NCBI GenBank assembly: GCA_045629945.1
Contig: JAZQSE010000009.1
Span: forward strand, 152,398 to 216,397
From: UBA1765 sp045629945
Lineage (GTDB): Bacteria > Fibrobacterota > Fibrobacteria > Fibrobacterales > Fibrobacteraceae
DNA length: 64,000 nt
Reading direction: 5' to 3'
Positions 43,157-53,134 of the stretch are shown here, in pieces. Positions within the stretch are counted from its first letter, which is position 1; every line of letters starts with the position of its first letter. The notes below the pieces were generated by a model. That model did not search any database. It worked only from the letters and a program-made list of their open reading frames with translations, and had not been told where the DNA came from. Made by a program: the position numbers and the translations under genes.

Positions 43157-44127
43157 GAGTCAATTTTTGCCAATTCTTCTGAAGTAAAGTCAAGATTCTT
43201 TAGAGAATTCAAAGCATCTTCTATCTGAGAAATTCTACTTGCTCCGATAAGAACAGAAGTGATTTCTGGTAATCGTAAATTCCAAGCAAGAGCCATTTCG
43301 GTAAGCGTCTGGCCGCGTTTTTGAGCTAAATCGTTCAATGCTTTTATTTTAGGGAGACTTTCTTCAACTTGAGCCCTAGTTAAAAATGGACTTTTGGTAG
43401 CTCTTGAACCTTCTGGAATGCCATTCAAGTAACGAGAAGTTAAAAGCCCCTGAGCTAATGGAGAGAATACAATACACCCCATACCAGTTTCTCTGATGGC
43501 AGATTGTAAATCGCCTTCAAGTTCGCGACGGAACATATTATAGGGTGGTTGGTGTATTAAGCAAGGAGTGCCCATTTCTTTTAAAATTTTGGCGGCTCGC
43601 CGCGTTTCGTCGGCGTTATAGCTTGAAATCCCTACATAAAGAGCGCGGCCACTTTTTACTATATAATCAAGAGCCCCCATTGTTTCTTCAAGAGGCGTTT
43701 CTGGGTCTGGACGGTGGTGATAGAAAATATCAACATAGTCAAGTCCCATGCGTTTTAAACTTTGGTCTAAGCTGGCGACTAAATATTTACGGCTGCCGAA
43801 ATTGCCATAAGGGCCTTTCCACATTTCCCAGCCGGCTTTGGTGGAAATTACAAGTTCATCACGATGACTTTTGAAATCATCGTTAAAAATTTTACCGAAA
43901 TTTGTTTCTGCAGAACCTGGAGGTGGGCCGTAATTATTGGCTAAATCAAAATGCGTCACTCCATTGTCAAAGGCGAATCGCAACATATCGCGGCAATTTT
44001 CAAAATTATCATTATCGCCAAAATTATGCCATAGCCCAAGAGAAATGGCCGGGAGTTTCAAACCGCTTTTTCCTGAGCGATTGTAAATCATAGAATCGTA
44101 ACGTTTTTCATTTGCAGTGTATTTCAT
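43132..44127 (-). CDS. Aldo/keto reductase (YghZ/Gpr-like)
   Basis: 331 residues. The tetrad is present: Asp and Tyr in THFDLANNYGPPPGSAE, Lys in ELVISTKAGWEMWKGPYG, His in VDIFYHHRPDPE. Cofactor-binding end is TSVLIGASRISQIEDAL. NNYGPPPGSAE and KAGWEMWKGPYG are the signature of the YghZ group (L-glyceraldehyde-3-phosphate/methylglyoxal reductases, NADPH-dependent). Convergent with the pilin gene and divergent from the peptide ABC genes. Confidence 0.9.
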   Translation of the reverse strand: MKYTANEKRYDSMIYNRSGKSGLKLPAISLGLWHNFGDNDNFENCRDMLRFAFDNGVTHFDLANNYGPPPGSAETNFGKIFNDDFKSHRDELVISTKAGWEMWKGPYGNFGSRKYLVASLDQSLKRMGLDYVDIFYHHRPDPETPLEETMGALDYIVKSGRALYVGISSYNADETRRAAKILKEMGTPCLIHQPPYNMFRRELEGDLQSAIRETGMGCIVFSPLAQGLLTSRYLNGIPEGSRATKSPFLTRAQVEESLPKIKALNDLAQKRGQTLTEMALAWNLRLPEITSVLIGASRISQIEDALNSLKNLDFTSEELAKIDSILKGENI

Positions 44128-44235
44128 ACAAGGGAATATAGATTTAATTGCCTTTCAGGGAACATATTTTTATAACAATGTGTTTACAGCATGGAACGAA
44201 AAAACTGATAGATAAAATAAATCTATATTTACGGC

Positions 44236-45252
44236 GTGAAAACTTATATCCTCCGTCGTTTGCTTTTAATGATTCCGACCCTTGTGGGGATTTCTTTGGT
44301 TTGCTTTATTCTTATCCAGTTGATTCCGGGAGGACCTGTTGAAGAACTGGTTTCTAGAGCACAAAGTGCGGCGGCAATGCGGGGTGGTGCCGATGCTTCT
44401 AAAGCCCTTTCTCCAGAACAAATTGCTCAAATTCAGGCGTATTTTGGTTTTGATAAACCGGCCTGGCAACGTTATTTGCAATGGCTTTGGAATGTTTTGC
44501 ATTTGGATTTTGGAACGTCTTATACTTATGGAGCTCCTGTTTTTGAAGTGATAGCTTCAAGATTTCCTGTTTCGTTGTTTTTTGGCTTAACTTCATTTTT
44601 TATTTCTTATTTGGTTTGTATTCCTTTGGGGCTTTGGAAAGCGGTTCGGCATGGTAGTCGTTTAGATTCTCTTTCTTCTGGCATTATTTTTTCTGGTTAC
44701 GTAATGCCTGGTTATGCTTTAGGTATTTTACTTATCATTTTTTTAGCAGGCGGTTCTTATTTGGATTTGTTCCCAATGGGGGGCTTGACTTCAGATGAAT
44801 TTGAAGATTTGTCTTTTACGGGTAAAATTTTTGATTTGTTACACCATCTTGCTTTACCTATGTTCTGTTATATTATCAGTGAATTTGCTTTTTTAACCTT
44901 TTTAATGAAAAATAGCGTATTGGAAGAACTTGGAAAAGATTACATGAGAACAGCGCTTGCCAAAGGTCTTTCTTTTAAAGAAGCTCTTTTTCGCCATGCT
45001 TTACGCAATGCATTGATTCCTGTGGCAACTAGACTTTCTGAAATTTTTACGCTTATGTTTGCAGGGGCTCTTTTGATTGAAAAAGTTTTTGATATTGATG
45101 GTATGGGCTTACTTTATTACAATTCTATGGTCAATAGAGATTACAATGTAGTGTTAGGTATTATTTTCCTTTCTTCTTTGATGGCATTACTTGGGCGATT
45201 GTTCAGTGATATTTTATACACATTTGTTGACCCAAGGATTCGGTTTAGGTAA
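44236..45252 (+). CDS. ABC transporter permease (DppB/OppB/YejB-like)
   Basis: 338 residues from a GTG at 44236. Six TM helices with the N-terminal KTYILRRLLLMIPTLVGISLVCFILIQLIPGGP pattern of the OppB family. The EAA loop is EELGKDYMRTALAKGLSFKEALFRHALRNALIP. It starts a three-gene unit for peptide or related solute import. The closest match is YejB, because its partner is clearly YejE-like. Confidence 0.88.
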   Translation: MKTYILRRLLLMIPTLVGISLVCFILIQLIPGGPVEELVSRAQSAAAMRGGADASKALSPEQIAQIQAYFGFDKPAWQRYLQWLWNVLHLDFGTSYTYGAPVFEVIASRFPVSLFFGLTSFFISYLVCIPLGLWKAVRHGSRLDSLSSGIIFSGYVMPGYALGILLIIFLAGGSYLDLFPMGGLTSDEFEDLSFTGKIFDLLHHLALPMFCYIISEFAFLTFLMKNSVLEELGKDYMRTALAKGLSFKEALFRHALRNALIPVATRLSEIFTLMFAGALLIEKVFDIDGMGLLYYNSMVNRDYNVVLGIIFLSSLMALLGRLFSDILYTFVDPRIRFR

Positions 45253-45255
45253 GGT

Positions 45256-46299
45256 ATGCTTGTGTTGAATAAGTTCAAAAAATTTAAAGTCTATGCGTTG
45301 CGTTTCTGCAAAACGCGCAGGGCTTTTTATTCTTTTGTTCTTTTAGCTCTTGCCTATTTGCTTTCTCTTACAAGCCCCTGGACTGTAAATGACGAGCCTT
45401 TTATTTTGCGTTACCAGGGAAAATTTTATTTTCCTGCTTTTGTTCATTATCCGGAAACAGAATTTGGAGGGATTTATAACACAGAGCCAGATTATAAAAA
45501 GTTATTAGAAGAAGCAGAACTTGCCGGAGAAAATATCTTTGCTATAATGCCGCCGATTCCGCATGATCCGCTTAAAGCTGATCTTTCTTTAGATGGCGCA
45601 CCGCCGTTTCCGCCGTCTTCAAAACACTGGCTTGGCACAGATGCTAATGGCAGAGATGTTTTAGCACGCTTGATTCATGGCTTTAGAATTTGCTTGTCGT
45701 TCAGTTTGCTTCTAACAGTTCTTGGAACGTTTCTTGGAATTTTGATTGGCGGAATTCAAGGTTATCTAGGCTTTTTCTGGGATTTAGCTATTCAGAGATT
45801 TGTAGAAATTTGGGCGTCTTTACCGTTTCTTTATGTTGTGATTCTTATTGGTGGAATCTATGGGCGTAGTTTTATTCTGCTGATTTGTATTATGGCTCTT
45901 TTCCAATGGATTTCGCTTAGCTATTATATGCGTGCTGAATTTTTAAAATTGCGTTCTGTGCCTTATGTCCGTGCCGCTAAAATGTTAGGAATGCCTCATC
46001 GGCATATTTTCTTCAAAGAAATTTTACCCAACGCACTTACGCCTGTTGTAACACTTTTCCCATTTACTTTAATTGGTGGTATAGGGAGTTTAACTTCTCT
46101 TGATTTTTTGGGTTTTGGCTTACAACCGCCAACGCCTAGTTGGGGCGAACTCATGAGTCAAGGGCTTAATAATCTTTATGCTCCCTGGATTGCAGTTTCG
46201 ACCCTTGTAGCCCTTTTTATAACGCTTTTGCTTGCCACATTTGTTGGTGAAGGTGTTCGTGATGCAATGGACCCAAAATCAGGAGATCGTTATGGATGA
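45256..46299 (+). CDS. ABC transporter permease (OppC/YejE-like)
   Basis: 347 residues. TM1 is followed by a large periplasmic loop (TVNDEPFILRYQGKFYFPAFVHYPETEFGG), a hallmark of YejE. The EAA loop is YVRAAKMLGMPHRHIFFKEILPNALTP, and SLDFLGFGLQPPTPSWGELMSQG is the typical C-terminal motif. It is 3 nt after the first permease gene and overlaps the ATPase gene by 8 nt. Confidence 0.9.
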   Translation: MLVLNKFKKFKVYALRFCKTRRAFYSFVLLALAYLLSLTSPWTVNDEPFILRYQGKFYFPAFVHYPETEFGGIYNTEPDYKKLLEEAELAGENIFAIMPPIPHDPLKADLSLDGAPPFPPSSKHWLGTDANGRDVLARLIHGFRICLSFSLLLTVLGTFLGILIGGIQGYLGFFWDLAIQRFVEIWASLPFLYVVILIGGIYGRSFILLICIMALFQWISLSYYMRAEFLKLRSVPYVRAAKMLGMPHRHIFFKEILPNALTPVVTLFPFTLIGGIGSLTSLDFLGFGLQPPTPSWGELMSQGLNNLYAPWIAVSTLVALFITLLLATFVGEGVRDAMDPKSGDRYG

Positions 46300-47257
46300 A
46301 AAGCAAACATTGGTTTCTCTTGAAAATGTTTCAGTCGCTTTTGGAAAAGAACGCTCTGTGGCTGTTACGGATAAAGTTTCTTTTGATATAAAAAAAGGTG
46401 AATTTTTTGCATTGGTCGGGGAATCTGGTTGCGGGAAAAGTGTGACCGCGATGAGTATTCTTAAACTTTTACCAGAACCTGGTGCTAAGATTTCTTCGGG
46501 GAAAGTTTTTTTTGAAGGGAAAAATATTTTAGAACTTTCATCTAAAGAATTGAAATTAATCAGAGGAAAAAAAATAGCCTGCATTTTCCAAGAAGCAATG
46601 GCGGCGCTTAATCCGGTACTTTCTATTCGTAAACAACTAGAAGAAGCGAAACTTAAAGAAGATTCTCCTGAACGAATTCTGGAATTGATGCGTTTTGCTG
46701 GATTTTCTGACCCAGAGCGAGTGTTGGATTCTTACCCGCATGAACTTTCTGGCGGAATGTTACAACGCATTTGTATTGTGATGGCTCTTTTGCCAAGGCC
46801 TTCGCTTTTAATTGCTGATGAACCAACAACGGCTCTTGATGTAACAGTACAAGCGCAAGTTATGGAACTTCTGAAAAAACTTTCAAAAGAGTTCGGGACT
46901 GCGGTTCTTTTAATTACCCATAACATGGGACTTGTAGCCCAATATGCCTCTCGGGTTGCTGTTATGTATGCCGGGCGTATTGTGGAATGTGGCTTTGCCG
47001 AAGAAGTCATTAAAAATCCAATGCACCCTTATACCAAAGGTCTTTTAGCTGCTTTACCTGACGGAAAAAAATCGTTAGAAGATTTACAATCTATTCCCGG
47101 GAATGTTCCTGCTCCAATTGATTTTGTGGAAGGTTGTCGTTTTTGTGATAGGTGTTTTAATGCCAAACCTTGTTGTAAAGATTTTCCACCATTGTATGAA
47201 AAGGAAAATCATTGGACAAGGTGCTTTTTTCCAGTTGATTTGTTAGAAAATTCTTAA
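46292..47257 (+). CDS. ABC transporter ATPase (OppD/DppD-like)
   Basis: 321 residues from the ATG at 46292, with AGGAG 6 nt upstream; the frame opens at 46232 inside the permease gene. Walker A GESGCGKS, signature LSGGMLQR, Walker B LIADEPTTALDV, and an oligopeptide-type C-terminal extension with Cys residues (GCRFCDRCFNAKPCC). YejF is a double ATPase; this one has a single domain, so a second ATPase and the binding protein must be elsewhere. Confidence 0.92.
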   Translation: MDEKQTLVSLENVSVAFGKERSVAVTDKVSFDIKKGEFFALVGESGCGKSVTAMSILKLLPEPGAKISSGKVFFEGKNILELSSKELKLIRGKKIACIFQEAMAALNPVLSIRKQLEEAKLKEDSPERILELMRFAGFSDPERVLDSYPHELSGGMLQRICIVMALLPRPSLLIADEPTTALDVTVQAQVMELLKKLSKEFGTAVLLITHNMGLVAQYASRVAVMYAGRIVECGFAEEVIKNPMHPYTKGLLAALPDGKKSLEDLQSIPGNVPAPIDFVEGCRFCDRCFNAKPCCKDFPPLYEKENHWTRCFFPVDLLENS

Positions 47258-47302
47258 ACTAAAAGCCATGATTTTTTATAAGTTGTTTTCAGAGACTTAC
47301 GA

Positions 47303-49343
47303 ATGGATTTGAATTATCTGCCTGGGCTTGGTCCAAAGCGCGTTTCTGCACTAAAGAAATCAGGACTTTCAACAGTTGCTGATTTGCTTTATAATATTCC
47401 TAGAACTTGGTTAGATCAAACACAAGTAGCTTCAATAGGAACATCACGAGTTGGCGATAAAGTTGTTTTGGTGGGGCGAGTTCTTAGGTGTGGTTTAGTG
47501 CGCTCTCGGACAACGCGATTTATAGCGTATTTTTCTGATGGGACAGGAGAAATTCAAATTCTCTTTTTTAAAGCGACATCCTATTGGTCAAAAAAAATTT
47601 CTGCAGGTTCTCGTTATGTACTTGTTGGTACTCTTGGAGAATTTGGTAGAACATTACAAATGGTGCATCCAGAAATCCAAGCTATAGAAGAAAACGATGA
47701 ATACCATGGTGGGATAGTTCCTGTCTATTCTATTTCAGAAGCTTGTCATGAAGCGAAAATGGAACAGAAATTTTTCCGTTTGCTTTATGCGAATCTTTTT
47801 AAAAGTCAAAATCTTTCTATTCCAAGAATTTGCCCAAGAGAATTGACTGATTTTTTGGAAATGCCTTCGGTGATTGAAATTTTACGCCGTTTACATTGTC
47901 CGCGTTCAATGGGAGATGTTTACCAGGGCAGAAAATGTTTGAAAGTTCTTGAACTTTTGCCGTTTTGTTTGCGAATGATTAAGCGGCGTCGTGCTTTGCT
48001 TTATCGCGGTTCAGAAAGAAAACTTATTAAACAGAATGTTTTTAAAGCTATTCAAGATTTGCCTTATTCGCTTACAGATGGACAAGGCAAAGCGTTGAAT
48101 GAAATTTTAGAAGGCCTTTCTGGAAAAAGGCAATTTCATGCGTTGTTGCAAGGAGATGTGGGGAGTGGAAAAACAGTTGTCGCGATGCTTTCTATGCTTG
48201 CTATTTGCGGTACAGGTGAACAATGTGCGTTAATGGTTCCGACTGATATTTTAGCAAGGCAACATTTTCAGACGATGCAAGGCGTTTTTGAAAAATTGGG
48301 CTTACATGTTTCGCTTTTACTTGGTGCGATGACAACGCAAGAACGCCGTTCTGTTTTGTATGATTTAGAAACTGGGCATATTGATGCTGTAATTGGAACA
48401 CATGCGTTATTTTCTAAAGATGTGGTTTTTAATAATCTAGGTTTTGTGATTATTGATGAACAACATCGTTTTGGCGTGAACCAGCGAGAGGCTCTTTTGG
48501 CAAAAGGGCGCTATCCAGATTTGTTAGTGATGAGTGCGACGCCTATCCCACGTAGTTTGGCTATGACTCTTTATGGAGATTTGCGGACTATTGTGATTAG
48601 TGAAAAACCTGCCGGCAGAAAACCAGTTAAAACGCGAATGACTCCACTTTTTAAGCGAGAAGCAATGAAAGAATTTTTGAAAAAAGAAATTGCTTTAGGG
48701 AACCGTTGTTATTGGGTGGTGAGCCGTGTGGAATCAGATGCTGAAGGTATGGTGGGTGTTTCTGATGTGGTTGAAGAATTGAAAGCTTTTTCTTCTGAAT
48801 GGAATGTTCAAGGCGTGCATGGTCAGATGGATGAAAAAAAGAGAAGCGCTATTTTAGACGATTTTGCAAGCGGTCAAGTTCAAGTTCTTGTGGCAACAAC
48901 TGTGATTGAAGTTGGGGTGAATGTGCCTGAAGCAAATTTGATGGTAATAGAACACCCTGAGCGTTTTGGACTTGCTCAACTTCATCAGCTCCGCGGCCGT
49001 GTAGGCGGGCGGAGCTAGTGAAGCTTGGTGCTTTTTACTTTCTTCTCCTGAAGATTCGGCTTATGAAAGACTTTCTCAATTTGCCAAAACAGAAGATGGG
49101 TTTAAAATTGCAGAAATGGATTTAGAAACTCGTGGCGCCGGAAATTTAGAAGGTGGCGAACAAAGCGGTTCTTGGGTTTTTCGTTGGTTTGATTGGATTA
49201 AAGACAAAGAATTAATTGCAAAAACATTAGAACAAGCAGAAAGAATTTTAGATTCTAGTGAAAGTTTTTCTCCAGAAGTTCGTGAAAAAATACAAATGTG
49301 GTATGAAGAATTGCCACCTGGTTTTCAAGATGGGATTCATTAA
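47303..49343 (+). pseudogene. recG: ATP-dependent DNA helicase RecG, interrupted by a frameshift
   Basis: RecG remodels stalled replication forks. The first frame (47303-49018, 571 residues) has the wedge domain, Walker A GDVGSGKT (284-291), DEQH (385-388) and motif VI up to LRGRVGG, then stops. Sequence continues in another frame from about 49011 (GGASEAWCFLLSSPEDSAYERL...) to 49343, giving about 683 residues together, a normal RecG length. Expected V-G-R-G needs two more bases in GTAGGCGGGCGGAGC, near 49003-49010. This is a 2-base loss or a sequencing error in a GC run. Without repair, the C-terminus would be lost. Confidence 0.88.
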
Positions 49344-49360
49344 AGTAAAAGGATTTTTTT

Positions 49361-50122
49361 ATGCAGCAAAAAGAATTTGGAAAATGGCTTGAAAATTTGC
49401 TTACACCAAGTGCGTTTAGAGATTTTTGTCCTAATGCTATTTGTGTAGAAGCTTCAACAGAAGTAAAACGCGTGGTAACAGGCGTCTCTTTTAGAAGTCT
49501 TCTTGTTGATAGAGCAATAGAACTTGAAGCCGATACGATTATCGTGCACCACCCACACGGATTTTGGAATAATGAATCGCGCTTGCCTGTTGGTATTTTA
49601 GGTAAACAAGTGGGCAAACTTTTTAAGCATGGGATTTCTCTTTATGGTTTTCACCTGCCACTAGATGGGCACCTTGAAATTGGTAACAATGCTTTGATTG
49701 CAAAGGCTCTTGGCGCAAAAGTGACTTCTACTTTTATGCGAGAAGGTGAAAAAGACATTGCTTGTGTAGCTACTTTTGAAAATTCTCTTTCTAAAACAGA
49801 ATTTATGGAAAAATTGGAAAGTGTTTTTTCAAATGGTGTGAAAGATTCGTTTCTTTATGGTAAAGATGAAATTAAAACGCTTGCGATTTGTTCGGGTGGC
49901 GGTTCTTCTGGCTTGAGTGAAGCTCTTTCTTTGGGAGTTGATGGGTTTTTGACTGGAGAAATTAAAGAAACTTCTCCGATTTTTGCTTGCGAAAATGCGT
50001 TTAATTTGGTGGCTTGTGGGCACCATAGAACAGAAGTTTTTGGCGTGAAAGCATTGGCTGAAAAGATTTCTACAGAACTTGGAATTTTTGCTGAGTTTGT
50101 TGATATTGATAACCCGATTTGA
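49361..50122 (+). CDS. Nif3-like dinuclear metal-centre protein
   Basis: 253 residues. Metal ligand motifs are present: DTIIVHHPHGFW, LYGFHLPLDGH, then GGGSSGLSEALSLGVDGFLTGEIKE and ACGHHRTEVFG. This is the short YbgI-type form without the PII-like insert. Related proteins form hexameric rings; the activity is unsettled (GTP cyclohydrolase or nucleic-acid hydrolase have been proposed). It starts 17 nt after recG and is probably co-transcribed. Confidence 0.9.
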   Translation: MQQKEFGKWLENLLTPSAFRDFCPNAICVEASTEVKRVVTGVSFRSLLVDRAIELEADTIIVHHPHGFWNNESRLPVGILGKQVGKLFKHGISLYGFHLPLDGHLEIGNNALIAKALGAKVTSTFMREGEKDIACVATFENSLSKTEFMEKLESVFSNGVKDSFLYGKDEIKTLAICSGGGSSGLSEALSLGVDGFLTGEIKETSPIFACENAFNLVACGHHRTEVFGVKALAEKISTELGIFAEFVDIDNPI

Positions 50123-50183
50123 AAAATGCGTTAGTGACCGTAGCCCAAACGGGTAAGGACCGCTTTTGAGCGGGCTTTACGGA

Positions 50184-50205
50184 CGCCGGACTCTAGAGTC
50201 CGGCG
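50184..50205. repeat. 22-bp perfect palindrome in the Nif3-like/Omp85 spacer
   Basis: CGCCGGACTCT faces its exact complement, with CCGCT-TTTG-AGCGG just upstream (about 50160-50173). GC-rich in an AT-rich setting. No T run follows, so terminator function is uncertain; it may be a repeat remnant. Confidence 0.6.
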
Positions 50206-50298
50206 ATAACGCAAGGGCACGGGCGTGGAATCACGCAACGCTATGAAATACTTTTTGAATGAACTTTTTGTTAAGAAAAATTATCTAAATTTGTTTTG

Positions 50299-51558
50299 AT
50301 GTTTTTGAAACGCTTGTCTGCACTTTTGTTTTTGCTTGTTGGCTTTTCCTTTGCCTACAAGGGTGTGGGCTGTTCTGATGGCGTAAATATTGGTAATGTC
50401 GAATTGAAGGGGTTGCGCTTTACAAAAGAACAAGTGGTGTTACGCGAATTGCAATTAAAAAGCGGGGCACTTTATTCGGATTCTTTGTTTGAAGCAGATG
50501 CCAGGCGTTTGGAGAGTCTGGATATTTTTTCAAATATTGAACTTTCCTGTGAAAAAAATGGGAATCTCCAGAATCTGACATTTCAGTTTACAGAAATTTT
50601 CCCGTTGATTCCTGCTCCTGCTGGTAAGAAAACAGATCAAGATGGCTGGATGCTTGGTGCGGCTCTTGCTTATTTGAATTTGGCTGGCGAAGATATTCGT
50701 GTGGAAACGCAGTATAGAACTTCTGTTTCGCCTTGGTTTGATGCGAATGAATATGCGGTTTATCTTTCTTCGCCATGGCTTTTTGGACTTCCTTTTTCCT
50801 GGAATCTTGAATTTTTGAGAACAGATAGCTATGATGAACTCAGAAATTATCAAGCAGAATCGTGGCTCTCGGATCTTGATTTAGAATGGCATTTTCAGAA
50901 ACCTTATGCTTTGTTGCTTGCCCTTGCGTATCGTTATGTTGAACCTTTTGGGCATGTTCCTGAAATCGGGGCTGGTTTTGCTATTGATACTCGTGATTCG
51001 CCACTAGATTCTCGTAAGGGAATTTATGAAGAAATGCTTATTACTAAAGTAGGTGGTTGGCTTGATTCTCCAGATGATTATGTGGAATATTTAATTGATT
51101 TGCGCGGCTATTTTACAATCAATCGTTTTATAAGTGGTGCGTCGATTTTGTTTAGGTATCGCCCCGGGGAAGTGGCTTTTTTTGATAGATTCCATCATGG
51201 TGGTGCAAATTCTTTTCGTGGTTATGAAGCGGATTCTTTGCGGCATGGTGAAAGTGAAGTTATCTTGAATTTTGAAGAAAGGTTTGTATTGCTTGAAAGA
51301 AGACCTGTTAATTTAGGTGGTTTTCATTTCTTTTATGGCGTGCAATTAGTCGCTGGGCTTGATGGTTCTATTTTGTGGAACGATGGCTCGCCCGAAAAAG
51401 AAAATTTTGCTGGCGCAATTTATGGCGGAATTCACTTGCTGATTCCTGCTTTAGAACGCTTACGCATAGAAGTTGGGTATAGTCCCGATACCAAAGAGGC
51501 AAAATTTTTTGTAGGTTTGTATGAAAAGAATGTGTCACAGCGTTGGCGTTCTCGTTAG
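50299..51558 (+). CDS. Omp85-family outer-membrane protein with one POTRA domain
   Basis: 420 residues from the ATG at 50299; a TTG directly before is in frame. Signal peptide MFLKRLSALLFLLVGFSFAY. One POTRA-like domain (30-100: VNIGNVELKGLRFTKEQVVLREL). The C-terminal 16-strand-type barrel has the Omp85 lid motif as HHGGANSFRGYEADSLR. BamA has five POTRAs; one is typical of TamA/TpsB-like or short Omp85 proteins. A role in inserting or exporting proteins is likely. It lies upstream of ppa. Confidence 0.82.
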   Translation: MFLKRLSALLFLLVGFSFAYKGVGCSDGVNIGNVELKGLRFTKEQVVLRELQLKSGALYSDSLFEADARRLESLDIFSNIELSCEKNGNLQNLTFQFTEIFPLIPAPAGKKTDQDGWMLGAALAYLNLAGEDIRVETQYRTSVSPWFDANEYAVYLSSPWLFGLPFSWNLEFLRTDSYDELRNYQAESWLSDLDLEWHFQKPYALLLALAYRYVEPFGHVPEIGAGFAIDTRDSPLDSRKGIYEEMLITKVGGWLDSPDDYVEYLIDLRGYFTINRFISGASILFRYRPGEVAFFDRFHHGGANSFRGYEADSLRHGESEVILNFEERFVLLERRPVNLGGFHFFYGVQLVAGLDGSILWNDGSPEKENFAGAIYGGIHLLIPALERLRIEVGYSPDTKEAKFFVGLYEKNVSQRWRSR

Positions 51559-51576
51559 TGGCATAAAGGAGATGTT

Positions 51577-52176
51577 ATGGCTATCAATTATTTAAACCTT
51601 CCGATTGGTCCAAAGTACCCGTATGAAGTGGATTGTGTGGTTGAAATCGGGAAGGATACAAATGTTAAGTATGAATACGATGAACACCTTCACGTTTTTC
51701 GCTTGGATCGTTGTTTGCTTTCGTCAATGAATTATCCTTGCAGTTATGGTTTTGTGCCAAGTACGCTTGCCGATGACGGCGATGCTATCGATATGCTGAT
51801 TTATGATTCAGCGACTTTGAACACTGGTACGGTTGTGACTTGCCGGGTGGTTGGCGTTTTAGATATGAGCGATGGCGGTAAAAAAGATTATAAACTTTTA
51901 GGCGTTCCTGCTTACACGCCTCGTCCGATTCGCGATATTCAAGATGTGGACCCGATGTTCTTGAAAATTACAAGAAACTTTTTCCAGTATTATAAAGAAT
52001 TAGAAGGGAAAAATGTGGAAATTGGCGATTGGCAAGATGCTGAATCTGCAAGAGAAAAAGTAATTGCTGCCCATAAAGCATTTTTCCAGCGTCAGGTCCA
52101 GATTCCGGAAACTTGTTACCAAGAACCTGAAACCTATGAAAATTCATCGAACGGCGCTTGCTCGCTTTTGATGTAA
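51577..52176 (+). CDS. ppa: Inorganic pyrophosphatase, family I
   Basis: 199 residues. Hydrolyses pyrophosphate to phosphate in the cytosol. The signature DDGDAIDMLI holds the metal-binding Asp residues; YGFVPSTLADDGD and KITRNFFQYYKELEGKNVEIGDW fit family I. A C-terminal extension of about 25 residues follows. A good AAAGGAG lies before the ATG. Confidence 0.93.
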   Translation: MAINYLNLPIGPKYPYEVDCVVEIGKDTNVKYEYDEHLHVFRLDRCLLSSMNYPCSYGFVPSTLADDGDAIDMLIYDSATLNTGTVVTCRVVGVLDMSDGGKKDYKLLGVPAYTPRPIRDIQDVDPMFLKITRNFFQYYKELEGKNVEIGDWQDAESAREKVIAAHKAFFQRQVQIPETCYQEPETYENSSNGACSLLM

Positions 52177-52187
52177 GGTTGAAAAAA

Positions 52188-52895
52188 TTAAAACTTTAAT
52201 TCAACCATTAAAAATATTGTAGATTCCATTTCAATAGAAGTAGAAAAATCATCACCCAGATTTTGTTCTCGGTCATAAGCGGCAACGCTGTTTTTGGCTA
52301 AAGAAAGGGAATGAAATCGAGGTTCTTGAAAACTTTCTTCTGAAATTTGAATGGGCTCTTTGATTCCTGCATTTACTGATTGCGCTAGAAATTCCGCTTT
52401 TTCCATAGCCTTAGCGAGAGCCTTTGCTGATATTTCATTTTTTGTTTTTTCTGGATTAGAAAGCAATGGTTCAATGTAGCGCAATTCAATATCGTTTAAT
52501 GAAGCAGAGTTTTTCACAAAATCAGATGTTTTTTGTTTTTCTGGTATTGATATTACAAAAGACTGTTCTGCAATAAATCCAATATCTTGAGATACGCCGT
52601 TTTCCCATTTTTGTTGTTTTCTTACAGAAATGGAATTGGCTTTAATTAAAGAATCGGGGAGATTGGCTTTTTTTACAATTTGGTAAAGTTCGGCTCTTGT
52701 TTGTTCAAGTGCTTTTATAGCGGATTCTTTTTCAACAGCATTTTGTTTAATAAAAAGGTGACATTTGTATAAATCAGGTGTAATAGTTTCTTTGTGCGAA
52801 CCAGAAACTTTTATTGAACGAATGGGGGCATTTTCTGATTGACTGCAGCCGGCAAAAAGAAATGTTATGGCAAATAATATGCTTAATTTTTTCAT
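52188..52895 (-). CDS. SIMPL-domain (DUF541) lipoprotein
   Basis: 235 residues from the ATG at 52895, with GAGG 6 nt upstream; the frame is open to 53033 without support. Signal MKKLSILFAITFLFAGC. The SIMPL pattern follows: IKVSGSHKETITPDLYKCHLFIKQNAVEKESAIKAL, then SISVRKQQKWENG, DIELRYIEPLLSNPEKTKNEISAKALAKAMEKAEFLAQSVN. Proteins of this family act in oxidative or envelope stress and have unknown activity. Confidence 0.82.
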   Translation of the reverse strand: MKKLSILFAITFLFAGCSQSENAPIRSIKVSGSHKETITPDLYKCHLFIKQNAVEKESAIKALEQTRAELYQIVKKANLPDSLIKANSISVRKQQKWENGVSQDIGFIAEQSFVISIPEKQKTSDFVKNSASLNDIELRYIEPLLSNPEKTKNEISAKALAKAMEKAEFLAQSVNAGIKEPIQISEESFQEPRFHSLSLAKNSVAAYDREQNLGDDFSTSIEMESTIFLMVELKF

Positions 52896-53134
52896 AATAA
52901 CCTCAACAATAAGAATAGTAAAAGATGACTTGTATAAAAAGAGAAAAAGAAAATTCTCTTTGGAAAATAGGTGCGTCTTTTCTCTATTGTGTTTTAAAAT
53001 ATGAAACTCTGAAGTTAATAAATGAATGTTCATTTAATAGTTGTGTTGTAATCTAAGAATATCACTATTAAAAGACTAGGAAAATTGACTAGCCTTTCTA
53101 AATTTGTGGGTAAATTTTTAGAAACGAGGAATTT

